Below are positions 1 through 9,789 of a stretch of 64,000 nucleotides of DNA, one piece after another (position 1 is the first letter of the stretch; every line of letters begins with the position of its first letter). The position numbers and the translations under genes were made by a program. This DNA is from Pseudomonas sp. FEN (GTDB taxonomy: Bacteria > Pseudomonadota > Gammaproteobacteria > Pseudomonadales > Pseudomonadaceae): NCBI RefSeq assembly GCF_904067045.1, contig NZ_CAJFDC010000001.1, positions 124,001 through 188,000 of the forward strand, written 5' to 3'. The notes below the pieces were generated by a model that had not been told where the DNA came from, did no database searches, and saw only the letters and a program-made list of their open reading frames with translations.

Positions 1-813
1 CGATCTGCGTTCTTTATCTCCGATGGAACCGGCATCACCGCCGAAACCCTGGGTCAAAGCCTGCTCGCGCAGTTCGAGAACATTACCTTCGCCAAATTCA
101 CCCGCCCTTATATCGACAACGCCGACAAGGCGCGGGCCATGGTACAACAAATCAATATCGCCGCCGAAAAGGACGGATTCCGTCCGATCATCTTCGATAC
201 CATCGTCAACCAGGACATTCGTGAGATTCTCGCCACCTCCAATGGTTTCATGATCGACATTTTTTCTACCTTTCTTGCCCCACTGGAGCAGGAACTGAGC
301 GAGCATTCGTCCTACTCGGTGGGCAAGTCCCACTCCATCGGCGGCAACTCCAACTACATGGAGCGCATCGAGGCGGTGAACTTCGCCCTGGACAACGACG
401 ACGGCGCCCGCACCCACTATTACGACAAGGCCGACCTGATCCTGGTCGGCGTGTCGCGCTGTGGCAAGACCCCGACCTGCCTGTACATGGCGATGCAATT
501 CGGCATCCGCGCGGCCAACTACCCGTTGACCGAAGAAGACATGGAGCGCCTGCAACTGCCTACCGCCCTGCGCGCCCACCAGCATAAGCTGTTCGGCCTG
601 ACCATCGACCCCGACCGCCTCACCGCGATCCGCAACGAGCGCAAGCCCAATAGCCGCTACTCCAGCTATGCCCAGTGCGAGTTCGAAGTGCGCGAGGTGG
701 AAAACCTGTTCCGCCGGGAAAATATTCCCCATATCAATTCCACGCATTTTTCCGTGGAAGAGATCTCGGCGAAGATCCTCGTCGAAAAAGGCGTGGAGCG
801 GCGTTTCAAGTAA
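1..813 (+). CDS. ppsR: Phosphoenolpyruvate synthase regulatory protein PpsR (5' end missing)
   Basis: Bifunctional serine/threonine kinase and pyrophosphorylase (DUF299/PSRP family) that inactivates and reactivates PEP synthase by phosphorylating a threonine, so it sits at the pyruvate/PEP branch point in the cytosol. The frame is open from base 1 and 270 residues are visible; the first residues read [18 protein letters not shown], which is the family N-terminus, so only about two codons are missing. A P-loop-like [10 protein letters not shown] segment lies at about residue 150. The family is usually about 272 residues, so the protein is otherwise intact. The gene converges on prpD, with a hairpin between them. 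In pseudomonads it usually lies beside ppsA, which would be outside the window. Confidence 0.95.
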   Translation, partial: RSAFFISDGTGITAETLGQSLLAQFENITFAKFTRPYIDNADKARAMVQQINIAAEKDGFRPIIFDTIVNQDIREILATSNGFMIDIFSTFLAPLEQELSEHSSYSVGKSHSIGGNSNYMERIEAVNFALDNDDGARTHYYDKADLILVGVSRCGKTPTCLYMAMQFGIRAANYPLTEEDMERLQLPTALRAHQHKLFGLTIDPDRLTAIRNERKPNSRYSSYAQCEFEVREVENLFRRENIPHINSTHFSVEEISAKILVEKGVERRFK

Positions 814-834
814 CACCGCCGGGTAAAACCTTCT

Positions 835-875
835 GCTTGTGCGGGGCCTGTGCCCGCGAAGAGGCCGGCACAAGC
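835..875. terminator. Hairpin between convergent ppsR and prpD
   Basis: GCTTGTGC at 835-842 pairs with GCACAAGC at 868-875, with further GGCCT/AGGCC pairing inside. It fills the 65-base gap between the two convergent stops and resembles a decayed REP. There is no T-tract, so use as a bidirectional terminator is inferred from position. Confidence 0.45.
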
Positions 876-878
876 CAC

Positions 879-2363
879 CTAGATCACGAACAGATCGACG
901 AACCGCTGCACCGGCGTCGCCTCCAGGCGCGCCGGATCCGTGCACAAGGCGAAGATCCCGGCGCTACGCTGGCTGCTGAAGCGCGTCGCCAGATTCGCCC
1001 TGAACTTGTCCTCCAGCAATGGAATACCCTCGACCCGGCGACGACGATGGCCGATCGGGTATTCGACCACCACCTGCTCGGTACTCGTGCCGTCCTTGAA
1101 AAATACCTGCACGGCATTGGCGATCGAACGCTTGTCGGGCTCCAGGTACTCACGGGTGTAACGCGGTTCCTCGACAATCACCATCTTCTCGCGCAGCACA
1201 TCGATGATCGGATGGCTCGCGTGGAAATCATCCTCATAGTGCTCGGCCACCAGATTGCCGAAGGCCAGCGGCACCGCCGTCATGTACTGGAGGCAGTGGT
1301 CACGGTCGGCGGCGTTGGCCAGTTTGCCGACCTTGGAAATGATCCGAATCGCCGACTCGTGGGTGGTAATCACGATCCGGTCGATCTGCCCCAGACGGTT
1401 TCTGACCTGAGGATGCAACGTCACCGCGGCTTCACAGGCGGTCTGCGCGTGGAACTCGGCTGGAAAACTGATCTTGAACAACACGTTTTCCATGACGTAG
1501 CTGCCGTACGGCTGGGAAAGCCTGAAGACGCGCTTGTCCGCGGGCTTGAGCGCCAGGTCCTTGCTGGTGTGACTGAACAGCACGTCATAGAAGCCCCATT
1601 GCGGCGCGCTCAACACCCCCGGAATGCCCATCTCTCCACGCAAGGCGATATCCGCCAGGCGTACACCGCGACTGCTCGCATCGCCCGCCGCCCAGGATTT
1701 GCGCGAACCGGCATTCGGCGCGTGACGATAGGTCCGCAGGGCCTGACCATCGACAAAGGCATGGGACAGCGCCGCCAACAGTTGTTCACGGTTGGCCCCC
1801 ATCAGTTTGGCGGTGACCGCGGTCGAGGCGACTTTCACCAGCAACACATGGTCCAGGCCGACCCGATTGAAGGAGTTTTCCAGGGCGATCACGCCTTGAA
1901 TCTCGTGAGCCATGATCATTGCTTCCAACACCGTTCGCACGCTCAACGGTGCCTCGCCGTTGGCCACGCGCTTCTGCGACAGATGATCGGCAACCGCGAG
2001 AATCGCGCCGAGGTTATCCGAGGGATGCCCCCACTCGGCCGCCAACCAGGTGTCGTTGTAATCAAGCCAGCGCACGATGCAGCCGATGTCCCAGGCGGCC
2101 TTGACCGGGTCGAGGCGAAAGCGGGTCCCCGGCACGCGCGCGCCGAACGGCACCTCGGTGCCCTCGACCAGCGGCCCCAGGTGCTTGGTGCACTCGGGGA
2201 AACGCAGCGCCAACAAACCGCAGCCGAGGGTATCCATCAGGCAATGACGAGCGGTATCCAACGCCTCCGTGGACTCGATTCGGTACTCGAGGACGTAGTC
2301 GGCGATATCCTGCAAGACCTGGTCGTAATCAGGACGCTCATTCAGATCGACGTTGGCGCTCAT
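879..2363 (-). CDS. prpD: 2-methylcitrate dehydratase PrpD
   Basis: MmgE/PrpD-family enzyme, 494 residues, the usual length. PrpD enzymes dehydrate 2-methylcitrate to 2-methylaconitate in the methylcitrate cycle for propionyl-CoA disposal. The N-terminal part contains the family-type stretch [20 protein letters not shown], followed by [19 protein letters not shown]. It is last in the operon, 7 bases after prpF. The cluster also encodes AcnD and PrpF, which together form the alternative dehydration route, so prpD is partly redundant here; the same arrangement is common in pseudomonads. The start is an ATG preceded by GAAG. Confidence 0.96.
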   Translation of the reverse strand: MSANVDLNERPDYDQVLQDIADYVLEYRIESTEALDTARHCLMDTLGCGLLALRFPECTKHLGPLVEGTEVPFGARVPGTRFRLDPVKAAWDIGCIVRWLDYNDTWLAAEWGHPSDNLGAILAVADHLSQKRVANGEAPLSVRTVLEAMIMAHEIQGVIALENSFNRVGLDHVLLVKVASTAVTAKLMGANREQLLAALSHAFVDGQALRTYRHAPNAGSRKSWAAGDASSRGVRLADIALRGEMGIPGVLSAPQWGFYDVLFSHTSKDLALKPADKRVFRLSQPYGSYVMENVLFKISFPAEFHAQTACEAAVTLHPQVRNRLGQIDRIVITTHESAIRIISKVGKLANAADRDHCLQYMTAVPLAFGNLVAEHYEDDFHASHPIIDVLREKMVIVEEPRYTREYLEPDKRSIANAVQVFFKDGTSTEQVVVEYPIGHRRRRVEGIPLLEDKFRANLATRFSSQRSAGIFALCTDPARLEATPVQRFVDLFVI

Positions 2364-2370
2364 CTTCGCT

Positions 2371-3555
2371 TCACTCCCCTGGCACGCGAACCCAACCTTC
2401 CATCAAGACTCTGGCACTGCGGCTCATGATGGCCTTGACCACGGTCCATTCGCCGTTGACCTGGGTGGCCTCGGCCCCCACCCGCAAGGCACCCGACGGA
2501 TGCCCGAAACGCACCGCGCTGCGGGCGCCACCACCCGCCGCCAGATTCACCAGCGTGCCGGGGATCGCCGCCGCCGTGCCAATGGCCACCGCGGCGGTGC
2601 CCATCATGGCGTGGTGCAACTTGCCCATGGACAAGGCCCGCACCAGCAGATCCAGATCCGCCGCCACCACCGGCTTGCCGCTCGACGCGGTGTAGCTCGC
2701 CGGCGGCGCCACGAACGCCACCTTCGGCGTGTGCTGACGCGTGGCAGCCTCGTCGATACGCTGGATCAGGCCCATGCGCACCGCACCGTAGGCGCGGATC
2801 GTTTCGAACATCGCCAGGGCCTTGGGATCAGCGTTGATATCGCCCTGCAACTCGGTGCCGGTATAGCCGATATCCGCCGCATTGACAAAGATCGTCGGGA
2901 TCCCGGCATTGATCATCGTCGCCTTGAAGGTGCCGACACCCGGTACTTCCAGATCATCCACCAGATTGCCGGTGGGGAACATCGAACCACCCGCGCCCTC
3001 CTCCTCGGCCGCCGGATCCATGAACTCGAGCTGTACTTCCGCGGCGGGAAAGGTCACGCCGTCAAGTTCGAAGTCACCGGTTTCCTGCACCTGCCTCTCG
3101 GTGATCGGCACGTGGGCAATAATGGTCTTGCCGATATTCACCTGCCAGATCCGCACCACCGCCACGCCATTGCGCGGGATCCGGGCGGCATCCACCAGGC
3201 CAGCACTGATGGCAAACGAACCGACTGCCGCCGACAGGTTGCCGCAGTTGCCGCTCCAGTCGATAAACGGCTTGTCGATGGATACCTGGCCGAACAGGTA
3301 GTCGACATCGTGATCGGCCTTGATGCTCTTGGACAGGATCACCGTCTTGCTGGTGCTGGAGGTGGCTCCACCCATGCCGTCGATCTGCTTTTCGTAGGGA
3401 TCGGGGCTGCCGATCACCCGCAGCAACAAGGCATCCCGCGCCACGCCGGGCAATTGCGCCGCCTCGGGCAGATCGCTGAGCTTGAAAAACACCCCTTTGC
3501 TGGTACCACCACGCATGTAGGTGGCGGGAATCCTGATTTGCGCTGCGTAAGCCAT
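2371..3555 (-). CDS. prpF: 2-methylaconitate cis-trans isomerase PrpF
   Basis: PrpF isomerises 2-methylaconitate and works with AcnD, allowing the methylcitrate cycle to run without PrpD. The 394-residue protein starts [20 protein letters not shown]; the MRGGTSKG block is the family signature. I chose this ATG over the longer frame to 3657, because the family begins just before this signature, GGAG lies upstream and the extension runs into REP-derived DNA. The diaminopimelate-epimerase-like fold is expected from the family. It lies between acnD (165-base gap) and prpD (7-base gap). Confidence 0.96.
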   Translation of the reverse strand: MAYAAQIRIPATYMRGGTSKGVFFKLSDLPEAAQLPGVARDALLLRVIGSPDPYEKQIDGMGGATSSTSKTVILSKSIKADHDVDYLFGQVSIDKPFIDWSGNCGNLSAAVGSFAISAGLVDAARIPRNGVAVVRIWQVNIGKTIIAHVPITERQVQETGDFELDGVTFPAAEVQLEFMDPAAEEEGAGGSMFPTGNLVDDLEVPGVGTFKATMINAGIPTIFVNAADIGYTGTELQGDINADPKALAMFETIRAYGAVRMGLIQRIDEAATRQHTPKVAFVAPPASYTASSGKPVVAADLDLLVRALSMGKLHHAMMGTAAVAIGTAAAIPGTLVNLAAGGGARSAVRFGHPSGALRVGAEATQVNGEWTVVKAIMSRSARVLMEGWVRVPGE

Positions 3556-3606
3556 GAAATCTCCTGCAAGGTCTGGGCGCGATGGTAGTTCGCGGCGAGA
3601 CACGAA

Positions 3607-3678
3607 TGTGTAGGAGCCGGCTTGCTGGCGATGGCGGCACAAAATCTTGCCCCTCAATCACCGGCAGACCGACTGCTC
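3607..3678. repeat. REP-derived sequence between acnD and prpF
   Basis: TGTAGGAGCCGGCTTGCTGG at about 3609 is the same seed as the full REPIN at 17261-17354. A decayed inverted partner (CACCGGCAG...CTGCTCATG) follows. It occupies most of the acnD-prpF gap inside the operon. Confidence 0.6.
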
Positions 3679-3720
3679 ATGAACAAGGCCGGGGCTTCGC
3701 TCACCGCCCCGGCGACACCT

Positions 3721-6315
3721 TCAACCCGCCGTGGCCGATTGGAGGAAGTCCTGGGCAAAGCGTTGCAACACACCGCCAGCTTCATAAATCGAGACTTCTT
3801 CGGCGGTGTCCAGACGGCAGGTCACCGGCACCTCGACACACTCGCCGTTCTTGCGCTGGATCACCAGGGTCAGGGTCGCCCGCGGCGTGCGCTCGCCGAT
3901 CACGTCGAACGTCTCGGTACCGTCGATGCCCAGGGTCTTGCGATCCGTGCCCGGCTTGAACTCCAGCGGCAACACGCCCATGCCCACCAGGTTGGTGCGG
4001 TGGATACGCTCGAAGCCTTCGGCGGCAATCGCCTCGACACCGGCCAAGCGCACGCCCTTGGCCGCCCAGTCACGGGACGAACCCTGGCCGTAGTCGGCAC
4101 CGGCGATGATGATCAGCGGCTGCTTGCGTTCCATATAGGTTTCGATGGCTTCCCACATGCGCATGACCTGGCCTTCCGGCTCGACTCGCGCCAGGGACCC
4201 CTGTTTGACCTTGCCGTTTTCCACGACCATTTCGTTGAACAGTTTCGGGTTGGCGAACGTGGCGCGTTGCGCGGTGAGATGGTCACCCCGATGCGTCGCG
4301 TAGGAGTTGAAGTCCTCTTCCGGCAGGCCCATCTTCGCCAGGTACTCGCCGGCGGCGCTATCGAGCATGATGGCGTTGGACGGCGACAGGTGGTCGGTGG
4401 TGATATTGTCCGGCAGCACCGCCAGCGGGCGCATGCCCTTGAGCGGCCGGGCACCGGCCAGGGCACCTTCCCAGTAGGGTGGGCGGCGGATATAGGTACT
4501 CATCGGCCGCCAGTCGTACAACGGCGTGACCTTGGGCCCAGTGTCTTCGTGGATGGCGAACATCGGGATGTAGACCTTGCGGAACTGCTCCGGCTTCACC
4601 GAGGCCTTGACCACCGCGTCGACTTCCTCATCGCTTGGCCAGATGTCCTTGAGGCGAATTTCCTTGCCGTTGGCGTCCAGGCCCAGCACATCCTTCTCGA
4701 TATCGAAACGGATGGTCCCGGCGATCGCGTAGGCCACCACCAACGGTGGTGAAGCAAGGAACGCCTGCTTGGCGTAGGGATGGATACGCCCGTCGAAATT
4801 GCGGTTACCGGACAGCACGGCCGTGGCGTACAGGTCGCGGTCGATGATTTCCTGCTGGATCAGCGGATCCAGCGCGCCGGACATGCCGTTGCAAGTGGTG
4901 CAGGCAAAAGCCACGACGCCAAAGCCCAGTTGCTCCAGCTCTTCGGTCAGCCCGGCTTCATCCAGGTACAGCGCCACAGTCTTGGAGCCCGGTGCCAGCG
5001 ATGACTTGACCCATGGCTTGCGCGTCAGGCCGAGCTTGTTCGCGTTACGCGCGATCAGGCCGGCGGCGATGACATTGCGCGGGTTGCTGGTGTTGGTGCA
5101 ACTGGTGATGGCGGCGATGATCACCGCGCCGTCGGGCATCTGCCCTGGTACGTCGTCCCACTGACCGGCAATGCCCTTGGCCGCCAGGTCGCTGGTGGCG
5201 ACCCGCGCATGCGGGTTGCTCGGACCGGCCATGTTGCGCACCACCGAGGACAGGTCGAACCGCAAGCCGCGCTCGTACCGCGCGCCCTTGAGGCTGTCGG
5301 CCCACAGGCCGGTCTGCTTGGCGTAGGTTTCCACCAGCTTGACCTGCTCGTCTTCACGCCCGGTGAGTTTCAGGTAGTCGATGGTTTGCTGGTCGATGTA
5401 GAACATCGCCGCCGTGGCGCCGTACTCCGGAGCCATGTTGGAAATGGTCGCGCGATCGCCGAGGGTCAACGCCTGTGCGCCTTCGCCGAAGAACTCCAGC
5501 CATGCACCGACCACTTTCTGCTTGCGCAGGAACTCGGTCAATGCCAACACCATGTCGGTGGCGGTGATCCCAGGTTGCAGCTTGCCGGTCAATTCGACAC
5601 CGACGCTTTCCGGCAGGCGCATCCAGGACGCCCGGCCGAGCATCACACTCTCGGCTTCCAGGCCACCAACACCAATGGCGATGACGCCCAGCGCATCGAC
5701 ATGCGGGGTGTGGCTGTCAGTGCCGACACAGGTGTCGGGGAAGGCCACGCCGTCACGCGCCTGGATCACCGGGGACATTTTCTCCAGGTTGATCTGGTGC
5801 ATGATGCCGTTGCCCGGCGGGATCACATCGACGTTCTTGAAGGCTTTCTTGGTCCAGTCGATGAAATGGAAACGGTCTTCGTTGCGACGGTCTTCGATGG
5901 CCCGGTTCTTGGTAAAGGCATCCGGGTCAAAGCCACCACACTCCACGGCCAGGGAGTGGTCGACGATCAGTTGGGTTGGCACCACCGGGTTGACCTGGGC
6001 CGGATCGCCGCCCTGGGAAGCGATGGCGTCACGCAGGCCGGCCAGGTCCACCAGCGCGGTCTGGCCGAGAATGTCATGGCAGACCACGCGGGCCGGGAAC
6101 CAGGGAAAGTCCAGGTCGCGCTTGCGCTCGATCAGTTGCTTCAGGGACTCGCTCAGGGTGCTCGGGTCGCAGCGCCGCACCAGGTTCTCGGCGAGGACCC
6201 GGGAGGTGTAAGGCAGGGTGTCATAGGCTCCGGCCTGGATGGCATCGACCGCCGCACGGGCGTCGAAGAAATCCAGGCGGCTGCCGGGCAGCGATTTACG
6301 GTATTGGCTATTCAT
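3721..6315 (-). CDS. acnD: Fe/S-dependent 2-methylisocitrate dehydratase AcnD
   Basis: Aconitase-superfamily enzyme that dehydrates 2-methylcitrate; its product needs PrpF isomerisation. It has 864 residues, the usual AcnD length, with the aconitase core followed by the C-terminal swivel domain. Cluster-binding cysteines are visible in AITSCTNTSNPRN and in FACTTCNGMSG. The start MNSQYRKSLPGSRLDFFDAR matches the family; the frame extends 29 codons further upstream but without family-like residues. Its gene lies between prpC and prpF in the propionate operon, and both flanking gaps contain REP sequence. A housekeeping aconitase A is the nearest alternative, but the prpF neighbour decides for AcnD. 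Confidence 0.96.
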   Translation of the reverse strand: MNSQYRKSLPGSRLDFFDARAAVDAIQAGAYDTLPYTSRVLAENLVRRCDPSTLSESLKQLIERKRDLDFPWFPARVVCHDILGQTALVDLAGLRDAIASQGGDPAQVNPVVPTQLIVDHSLAVECGGFDPDAFTKNRAIEDRRNEDRFHFIDWTKKAFKNVDVIPPGNGIMHQINLEKMSPVIQARDGVAFPDTCVGTDSHTPHVDALGVIAIGVGGLEAESVMLGRASWMRLPESVGVELTGKLQPGITATDMVLALTEFLRKQKVVGAWLEFFGEGAQALTLGDRATISNMAPEYGATAAMFYIDQQTIDYLKLTGREDEQVKLVETYAKQTGLWADSLKGARYERGLRFDLSSVVRNMAGPSNPHARVATSDLAAKGIAGQWDDVPGQMPDGAVIIAAITSCTNTSNPRNVIAAGLIARNANKLGLTRKPWVKSSLAPGSKTVALYLDEAGLTEELEQLGFGVVAFACTTCNGMSGALDPLIQQEIIDRDLYATAVLSGNRNFDGRIHPYAKQAFLASPPLVVAYAIAGTIRFDIEKDVLGLDANGKEIRLKDIWPSDEEVDAVVKASVKPEQFRKVYIPMFAIHEDTGPKVTPLYDWRPMSTYIRRPPYWEGALAGARPLKGMRPLAVLPDNITTDHLSPSNAIMLDSAAGEYLAKMGLPEEDFNSYATHRGDHLTAQRATFANPKLFNEMVVENGKVKQGSLARVEPEGQVMRMWEAIETYMERKQPLIIIAGADYGQGSSRDWAAKGVRLAGVEAIAAEGFERIHRTNLVGMGVLPLEFKPGTDRKTLGIDGTETFDVIGERTPRATLTLVIQRKNGECVEVPVTCRLDTAEEVSIYEAGGVLQRFAQDFLQSATAG

Positions 6316-6381
6316 GGTCTGGGACTCGATCACGGTAAGGTCAACGGCAGACGGAAATCCTCTGGAGCCGGACAGCGACCT

Positions 6382-6512
6382 GTGGCGAGTGGGCTTGCCC
6401 ACGCTCGACTGCGCAGCAGTCGCAAAACCATTGAACGCGTGTGTTCTGATACACCGCGCTGCCTGGATTCAGGGTTGCTTCGCAACCCAACGGGGGCAAG
6501 CCCCCTCGCCAC
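6382..6512. repeat. REPIN between prpC and acnD
   Basis: GTGGCGAGTGGGCTTGCC at 6382 is inverted as GGCAAGCCCCCTCGCCAC ending at 6512, about 95 bases apart. It is the same class as the pair at 40651-40778. It lies within the 240-base prpC-acnD gap, inside the operon. Confidence 0.85.
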
Positions 6513-6555
6513 AAATCAGGCCAGTCAAAGCCCCTGAACAGTTCCCGCCTTTCTG

Positions 6556-7683
6556 TCAGCGACGTTCGATTGGCACGAACTTGCGTTGATCAACGCCGAT
6601 GTATTCGGCGCTTGGACGGATAATGCGGTTATTGGCACGCTGTTCGAACACGTGCGCCGCCCAGCCGGTCAGGCGCGAGCAGACGAAAATCGGCGTGAAC
6701 AGCTTGGTCGGGATGCCCATGAAGTGGTACGCCGAGGCATGGTAGAAGTCGGCGTTGGGGAACAGCTTCTTCTGTTCCCACATGGTCTTGTCGATGGCTT
6801 CGGAGACCGGAAACAGCACGGTATCACCGACTTCATCGGCGAGTTTCTTCGACCAGCCCTTGATCACTTCATTACGTGGATCATTGTCTTTGTAGATCGC
6901 ATGGCCGAACCCCATGATCTTGTCCTTGCGCGCCAGCATGCCGAGGGTGCCTTCGACGGCCTCCTGCGGCGAACTGAAGCGCTCGATCATCTCCATCGCC
7001 GCCTCGTTGGCGCCGCCGTGCAACGGACCGCGCAGGGAACCGATGGCGGCGGTGACGCAGGAGAACAGGTCGGACAGGGTCGAAGCACAGACCCGCGCGG
7101 TAAAGGTCGAGGCGTTGAATTCGTGTTCCGCGTAGAGGATCAGCGACACATCCATCACCTTGCGGTGCAGCTCGCTCGGCGCCTTGCCATGCAGCAGGTG
7201 CAGGAAGTGCCCGCCGATGGAGGCTTCATCGGTCACGCAGTCGATGCGCTTGCCTTCATGACTGAAGCGATACCAGTAGCACATGATCGCCGGGAACGCG
7301 GCCAGCAGCCGGTCGGTGGCTTCATGCTGGCGGGAGAAGTCGCCTTCGGGTTCGATATTGCCCAGGAAGGAACAGCCGGTACGCATCACATCCATCGGGT
7401 GGGCGTCGGCGGGAATGCGCTCCAGCACTTCTTTCAATGCCTGGGGCAAATCACGCAGGGTCCGCAGCTTGCCCATGTAGGCCGCCAGCTCGGTGGCCGT
7501 GGGCAGGTCGCCGTACAGCAGCAGGTAGGCGACTTCTTCGAAACGTGCCTCGGCGGCCAGTTCACGCACATCGTAGCCACGGTAGGTCAGACCGGCACCG
7601 GCCTGGCCGACGGTGGACAAGGCAGTTTGTCCGGCGACCTGGCCACGCAGGCCGGCACCGCTCAGTACTTTTGCTTCAGCCAT
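6556..7683 (-). CDS. prpC: 2-methylcitrate synthase PrpC
   Basis: Citrate synthase-family enzyme that condenses propionyl-CoA with oxaloacetate to give 2-methylcitrate, the entry step of the cycle. It has 375 residues, typical for PrpC and shorter than GltA (about 428). LHGGANEAAMEMI and GFGHAIYKDNDPRNEVIK carry the conserved catalytic histidines of the family; the conserved aspartate of the family is expected in the C-terminal part. The start MAEAKVLSGAGLRGQ is preferred to a frame four codons longer. It is followed by acnD and preceded by prpB, each across a REPIN-containing gap. Confidence 0.96.
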   Translation of the reverse strand: MAEAKVLSGAGLRGQVAGQTALSTVGQAGAGLTYRGYDVRELAAEARFEEVAYLLLYGDLPTATELAAYMGKLRTLRDLPQALKEVLERIPADAHPMDVMRTGCSFLGNIEPEGDFSRQHEATDRLLAAFPAIMCYWYRFSHEGKRIDCVTDEASIGGHFLHLLHGKAPSELHRKVMDVSLILYAEHEFNASTFTARVCASTLSDLFSCVTAAIGSLRGPLHGGANEAAMEMIERFSSPQEAVEGTLGMLARKDKIMGFGHAIYKDNDPRNEVIKGWSKKLADEVGDTVLFPVSEAIDKTMWEQKKLFPNADFYHASAYHFMGIPTKLFTPIFVCSRLTGWAAHVFEQRANNRIIRPSAEYIGVDQRKFVPIERR

Positions 7684-7766
7684 TGCTCTCTCCAATTCTT
7701 GATGTTGTCAGGGACTCGGCAATTCAATCAATGGGCGTTCGCCGCAAGAGGCTGCACACCCAAACC

Positions 7767-7854
7767 GTGGGAGCGGAGCTTGCCCGCGAAGCTTTTTGGC
7801 GCTCTCAGGGGCCCCTTCGCGGCGGTGCGGCGATCCGACAAGCTCCGCTCCCAC
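7767..7854. repeat. REPIN between prpB and prpC
   Basis: GTGGGAGCGGAGCTTGCCCG at 7767 is inverted at the other end as AAGCTCCGCTCCCAC ending at 7854; GCGAAG and CTTCGC form inner arms. It fills about half of the 180-base prpB-prpC gap. This is the GGAGC class, distinct from the GTGGCGAG class in the prpC-acnD gap. Confidence 0.85.
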
Positions 7855-7863
7855 CAAAAACCA

Positions 7864-8763
7864 TCAGCCCTTCTTCTGGGCAAACAACGCATCGAGCTTC
7901 TGCTCGAAGGTGTGGTAGTCGATACGATCATAAAGCTCCATGCGGGTCTGCATGGTGTCGATCACATTGGCCTGGGTGCCGTCGCGGCGAATCGCGGTGT
8001 AGACGTTTTCCGCAGCCTTGTTCATGGCGCGGAACGCCGACAGCGGGTACAGCACCAGGGACACATCGGCGGACTTCAACTGTTCGGTGGTGTACAGCGG
8101 CGTCGCGCCGAACTCGGTGATGTTGGCCAGGATCGGCGCCTTCACCCGGCTGGCGAACAACTTGTACATTTCCAGTTCCGTAATGGCTTCCGGAAAAACC
8201 ATGTCGGCGCCGGCCTCGATGCACGCGGCGGCACGCTCCAGGGCCGATTCCAGGCCTTCCACGGCCAGGGCATCGGTGCGCGCCATGATCACGAAGCTGT
8301 CGTCGGTGCGGGCATCCACCGCCGCCTTGATACGGTCGACCATTTCCTGCTGGGTGACGATTTCCTTGTTCGGACGGTGGCCGCAACGCTTGGCGCCGAC
8401 CTGGTCTTCGATATGGATCGCCGCCGCGCCGAACTTGATCATCGACTTGACTGTCCGCGCGACGTTGAACGCCGAGGAACCGAAGCCGGTGTCAACATCC
8501 ACCAGCAGCGGCAGGTCGCAGACGTCGGTGATGCGCCGCACGTCGGTGAGCACGTCATCCAGGCCGGTGATGCCCAGGTCCGGCACCCCGAGGGAGCCGG
8601 CCGCGACACCGCCACCGGACAGGTAGATGGCCTTGAAGCCGGCGCGCTTGGCCAGCAAGGCGTGGTTGGCGTTGATCGCGCCGACCACTTGCAAGGGATG
8701 TTCGCTGGCGACCGCATCGCGGAAACGTTGACCGGGCGTGCTCTTGTTGGAACCCTGACTCAT
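7864..8763 (-). CDS. prpB: Methylisocitrate lyase PrpB
   Basis: Isocitrate lyase/PEP mutase-family enzyme that cleaves 2-methylisocitrate to pyruvate and succinate, the last step of the cycle. It has 299 residues, standard length. The signature KRCGHR at residues 125-130 holds the catalytic cysteine (127); the Mg-binding aspartates are in [10 protein letters not shown] at 87-96. The ATG overlaps the prpR stop (ATGA), so regulator and lyase are on one transcript and probably translationally coupled. GAGGT lies just upstream within prpR. Confidence 0.97.
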   Translation of the reverse strand: MSQGSNKSTPGQRFRDAVASEHPLQVVGAINANHALLAKRAGFKAIYLSGGGVAAGSLGVPDLGITGLDDVLTDVRRITDVCDLPLLVDVDTGFGSSAFNVARTVKSMIKFGAAAIHIEDQVGAKRCGHRPNKEIVTQQEMVDRIKAAVDARTDDSFVIMARTDALAVEGLESALERAAACIEAGADMVFPEAITELEMYKLFASRVKAPILANITEFGATPLYTTEQLKSADVSLVLYPLSAFRAMNKAAENVYTAIRRDGTQANVIDTMQTRMELYDRIDYHTFEQKLDALFAQKKG

Positions 8764-9482
8764 GACTCACCTCGCTTGGTAGCTGTCGGTTTGGCGGCGT
8801 CCTGGTAATGACGCGCAATATTGCGTTTCGACGCGCCAATATGGCGGCGCATCAACAGTTCGGCCAACTCGCCATCGCGATCGGCAATCGCATCGAGAAT
8901 CCGATGGTGCTCGGCGAATGCCTGACGTGGCCGGTTGGGTGTGACGGAAAACTGGATGCGGTACATGCGCACCAGTTGGTACAGCTCACCGCAGAGCATC
9001 TGGGTCAGGGTGCGGTTGCCGGCCCCCTGGATGATCCGGTAGTGGAAGTCGAAATCGCCTTCCTGCTGGTAATAGCCGACACCGGCCTGGAAAGCCGCGT
9101 CGCGCTCATGGGTATTGAGAACCTGGCGCAACTCCTCGATTTCTTCGACGGTCATGCGCTCGGCCGCCAGGCGACAGGCCATGCCTTCGAGGGACTCGCG
9201 GATCTCGTAGAGTTCGATCAGTTCGGCTTGACTGAGGGATACCACCCGGGCCCCGACATGGGGAATGCGCACCAGCAGGCGCTGCCCCTCCAGACGGTGA
9301 ATGGCCTCGCGCAGCGGGCCGCGGCTGATGCCATAGGTGCGCGCCAGTTCCGGCTCGGAGATCTTGCTGCCAGGGGCGATCTCACCCTTGACGATCGCCG
9401 CCTGAATACGCCGAAAGACGTTCTCGGACAAGGTTTCCGAATCGTCCTGGACAGTCACGGGCAGTTCCAGCTCATGCAACAT
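8760..9482 (-). CDS. prpR: GntR (FadR-type) regulator of the propionate cluster
   Basis: A 240-residue transcription factor. The winged helix-turn-helix spans about residues 19-75 ([20 protein letters not shown] is the recognition region) and an FCD-type ligand domain occupies about 90-225, with histidines in the HERD, FHYRI and EHHRI segments typical of the metal/ligand pocket. It is first in the cluster and overlaps prpB by 4 bases. Two copies of ATATTGTCGACA, one overlapping the start codon and one 73 bases upstream, are candidate operators, which points to autoregulation of the whole operon. The name prpR is positional; unlike the enterobacterial sigma54 activator PrpR this is GntR-type. 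The effector (2-methylcitrate or a related acid) is inferred. Confidence 0.92.
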   Translation of the reverse strand: MLHELELPVTVQDDSETLSENVFRRIQAAIVKGEIAPGSKISEPELARTYGISRGPLREAIHRLEGQRLLVRIPHVGARVVSLSQAELIELYEIRESLEGMACRLAAERMTVEEIEELRQVLNTHERDAAFQAGVGYYQQEGDFDFHYRIIQGAGNRTLTQMLCGELYQLVRMYRIQFSVTPNRPRQAFAEHHRILDAIADRDGELAELLMRRHIGASKRNIARHYQDAAKPTATKRGES

Positions 9483-9492
9483 ATTGTCGACA
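9481..9492. promoter_or_regulatory. Candidate GntR operator 1 at the prpR start codon
   Basis: ATATTGTCGACA with the 8-base palindromic core TGTCGACA at 9485-9492. It overlaps the prpR ATG (complement of 9480-9482). The identical 12 bases recur at 9554-9565. Protein binding is inferred. Confidence 0.6.
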
Positions 9493-9513
9493 CCTTACCC
9501 ATCAATGGCGCTA

Positions 9514-9542
9514 AAACTAGCCAATATGAGCAAACCAGTCAA
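9514..9542 (-). promoter_or_regulatory. Putative sigma70 promoter of prpR-prp operon
   Basis: On the minus strand TTGACT (9537-9542) is followed after 17 bases by TAGTTT (9514-9519). This would start transcription near 9507, about 25 bases before the ATG, and it lies between the two candidate operators. Confidence 0.45.
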
Positions 9543-9554
9543 AGAATTAATTGA

Positions 9555-9568
9555 TATTGTCGACAATA
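9555..9568. promoter_or_regulatory. Candidate GntR operator 2, perfect 14-base palindrome
   Basis: TATTGTCGACAATA is its own reverse complement. Its centre is 73 bases from the centre of the copy at 9485-9492, about seven helical turns, so a regulator bound at both would lie on the same DNA face. It sits just upstream of the putative -35. The remaining bases up to 9789 show no clear element. Confidence 0.65.
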
Positions 9569-9789
9569 GTCTAAGACCTTTGCCTATGGGCAACACGCAT
9601 CAGGTGGTAGATACCGGCCTATCCGACAGGGGGGGCAGCCGATGCTGGCGCCATAAAACCAGCATGCTAGAATGCCGCGCGCATCCGCCGATGCGCTGCC
9701 TGTCATGGTTTTCTGACAGACGTACGAGGATGCTTGCGCGATATTGCCAGTCCCCTTGAATCAAGATTGCCCGATACGCGCCAGGATTT

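Noticed and set aside
675..2429. Long plus-strand ORF of 584 codons opposite prpD
   Set aside because: It is a mirror frame of prpD caused by high GC at third positions; it shows no family motif and no ribosome binding site.
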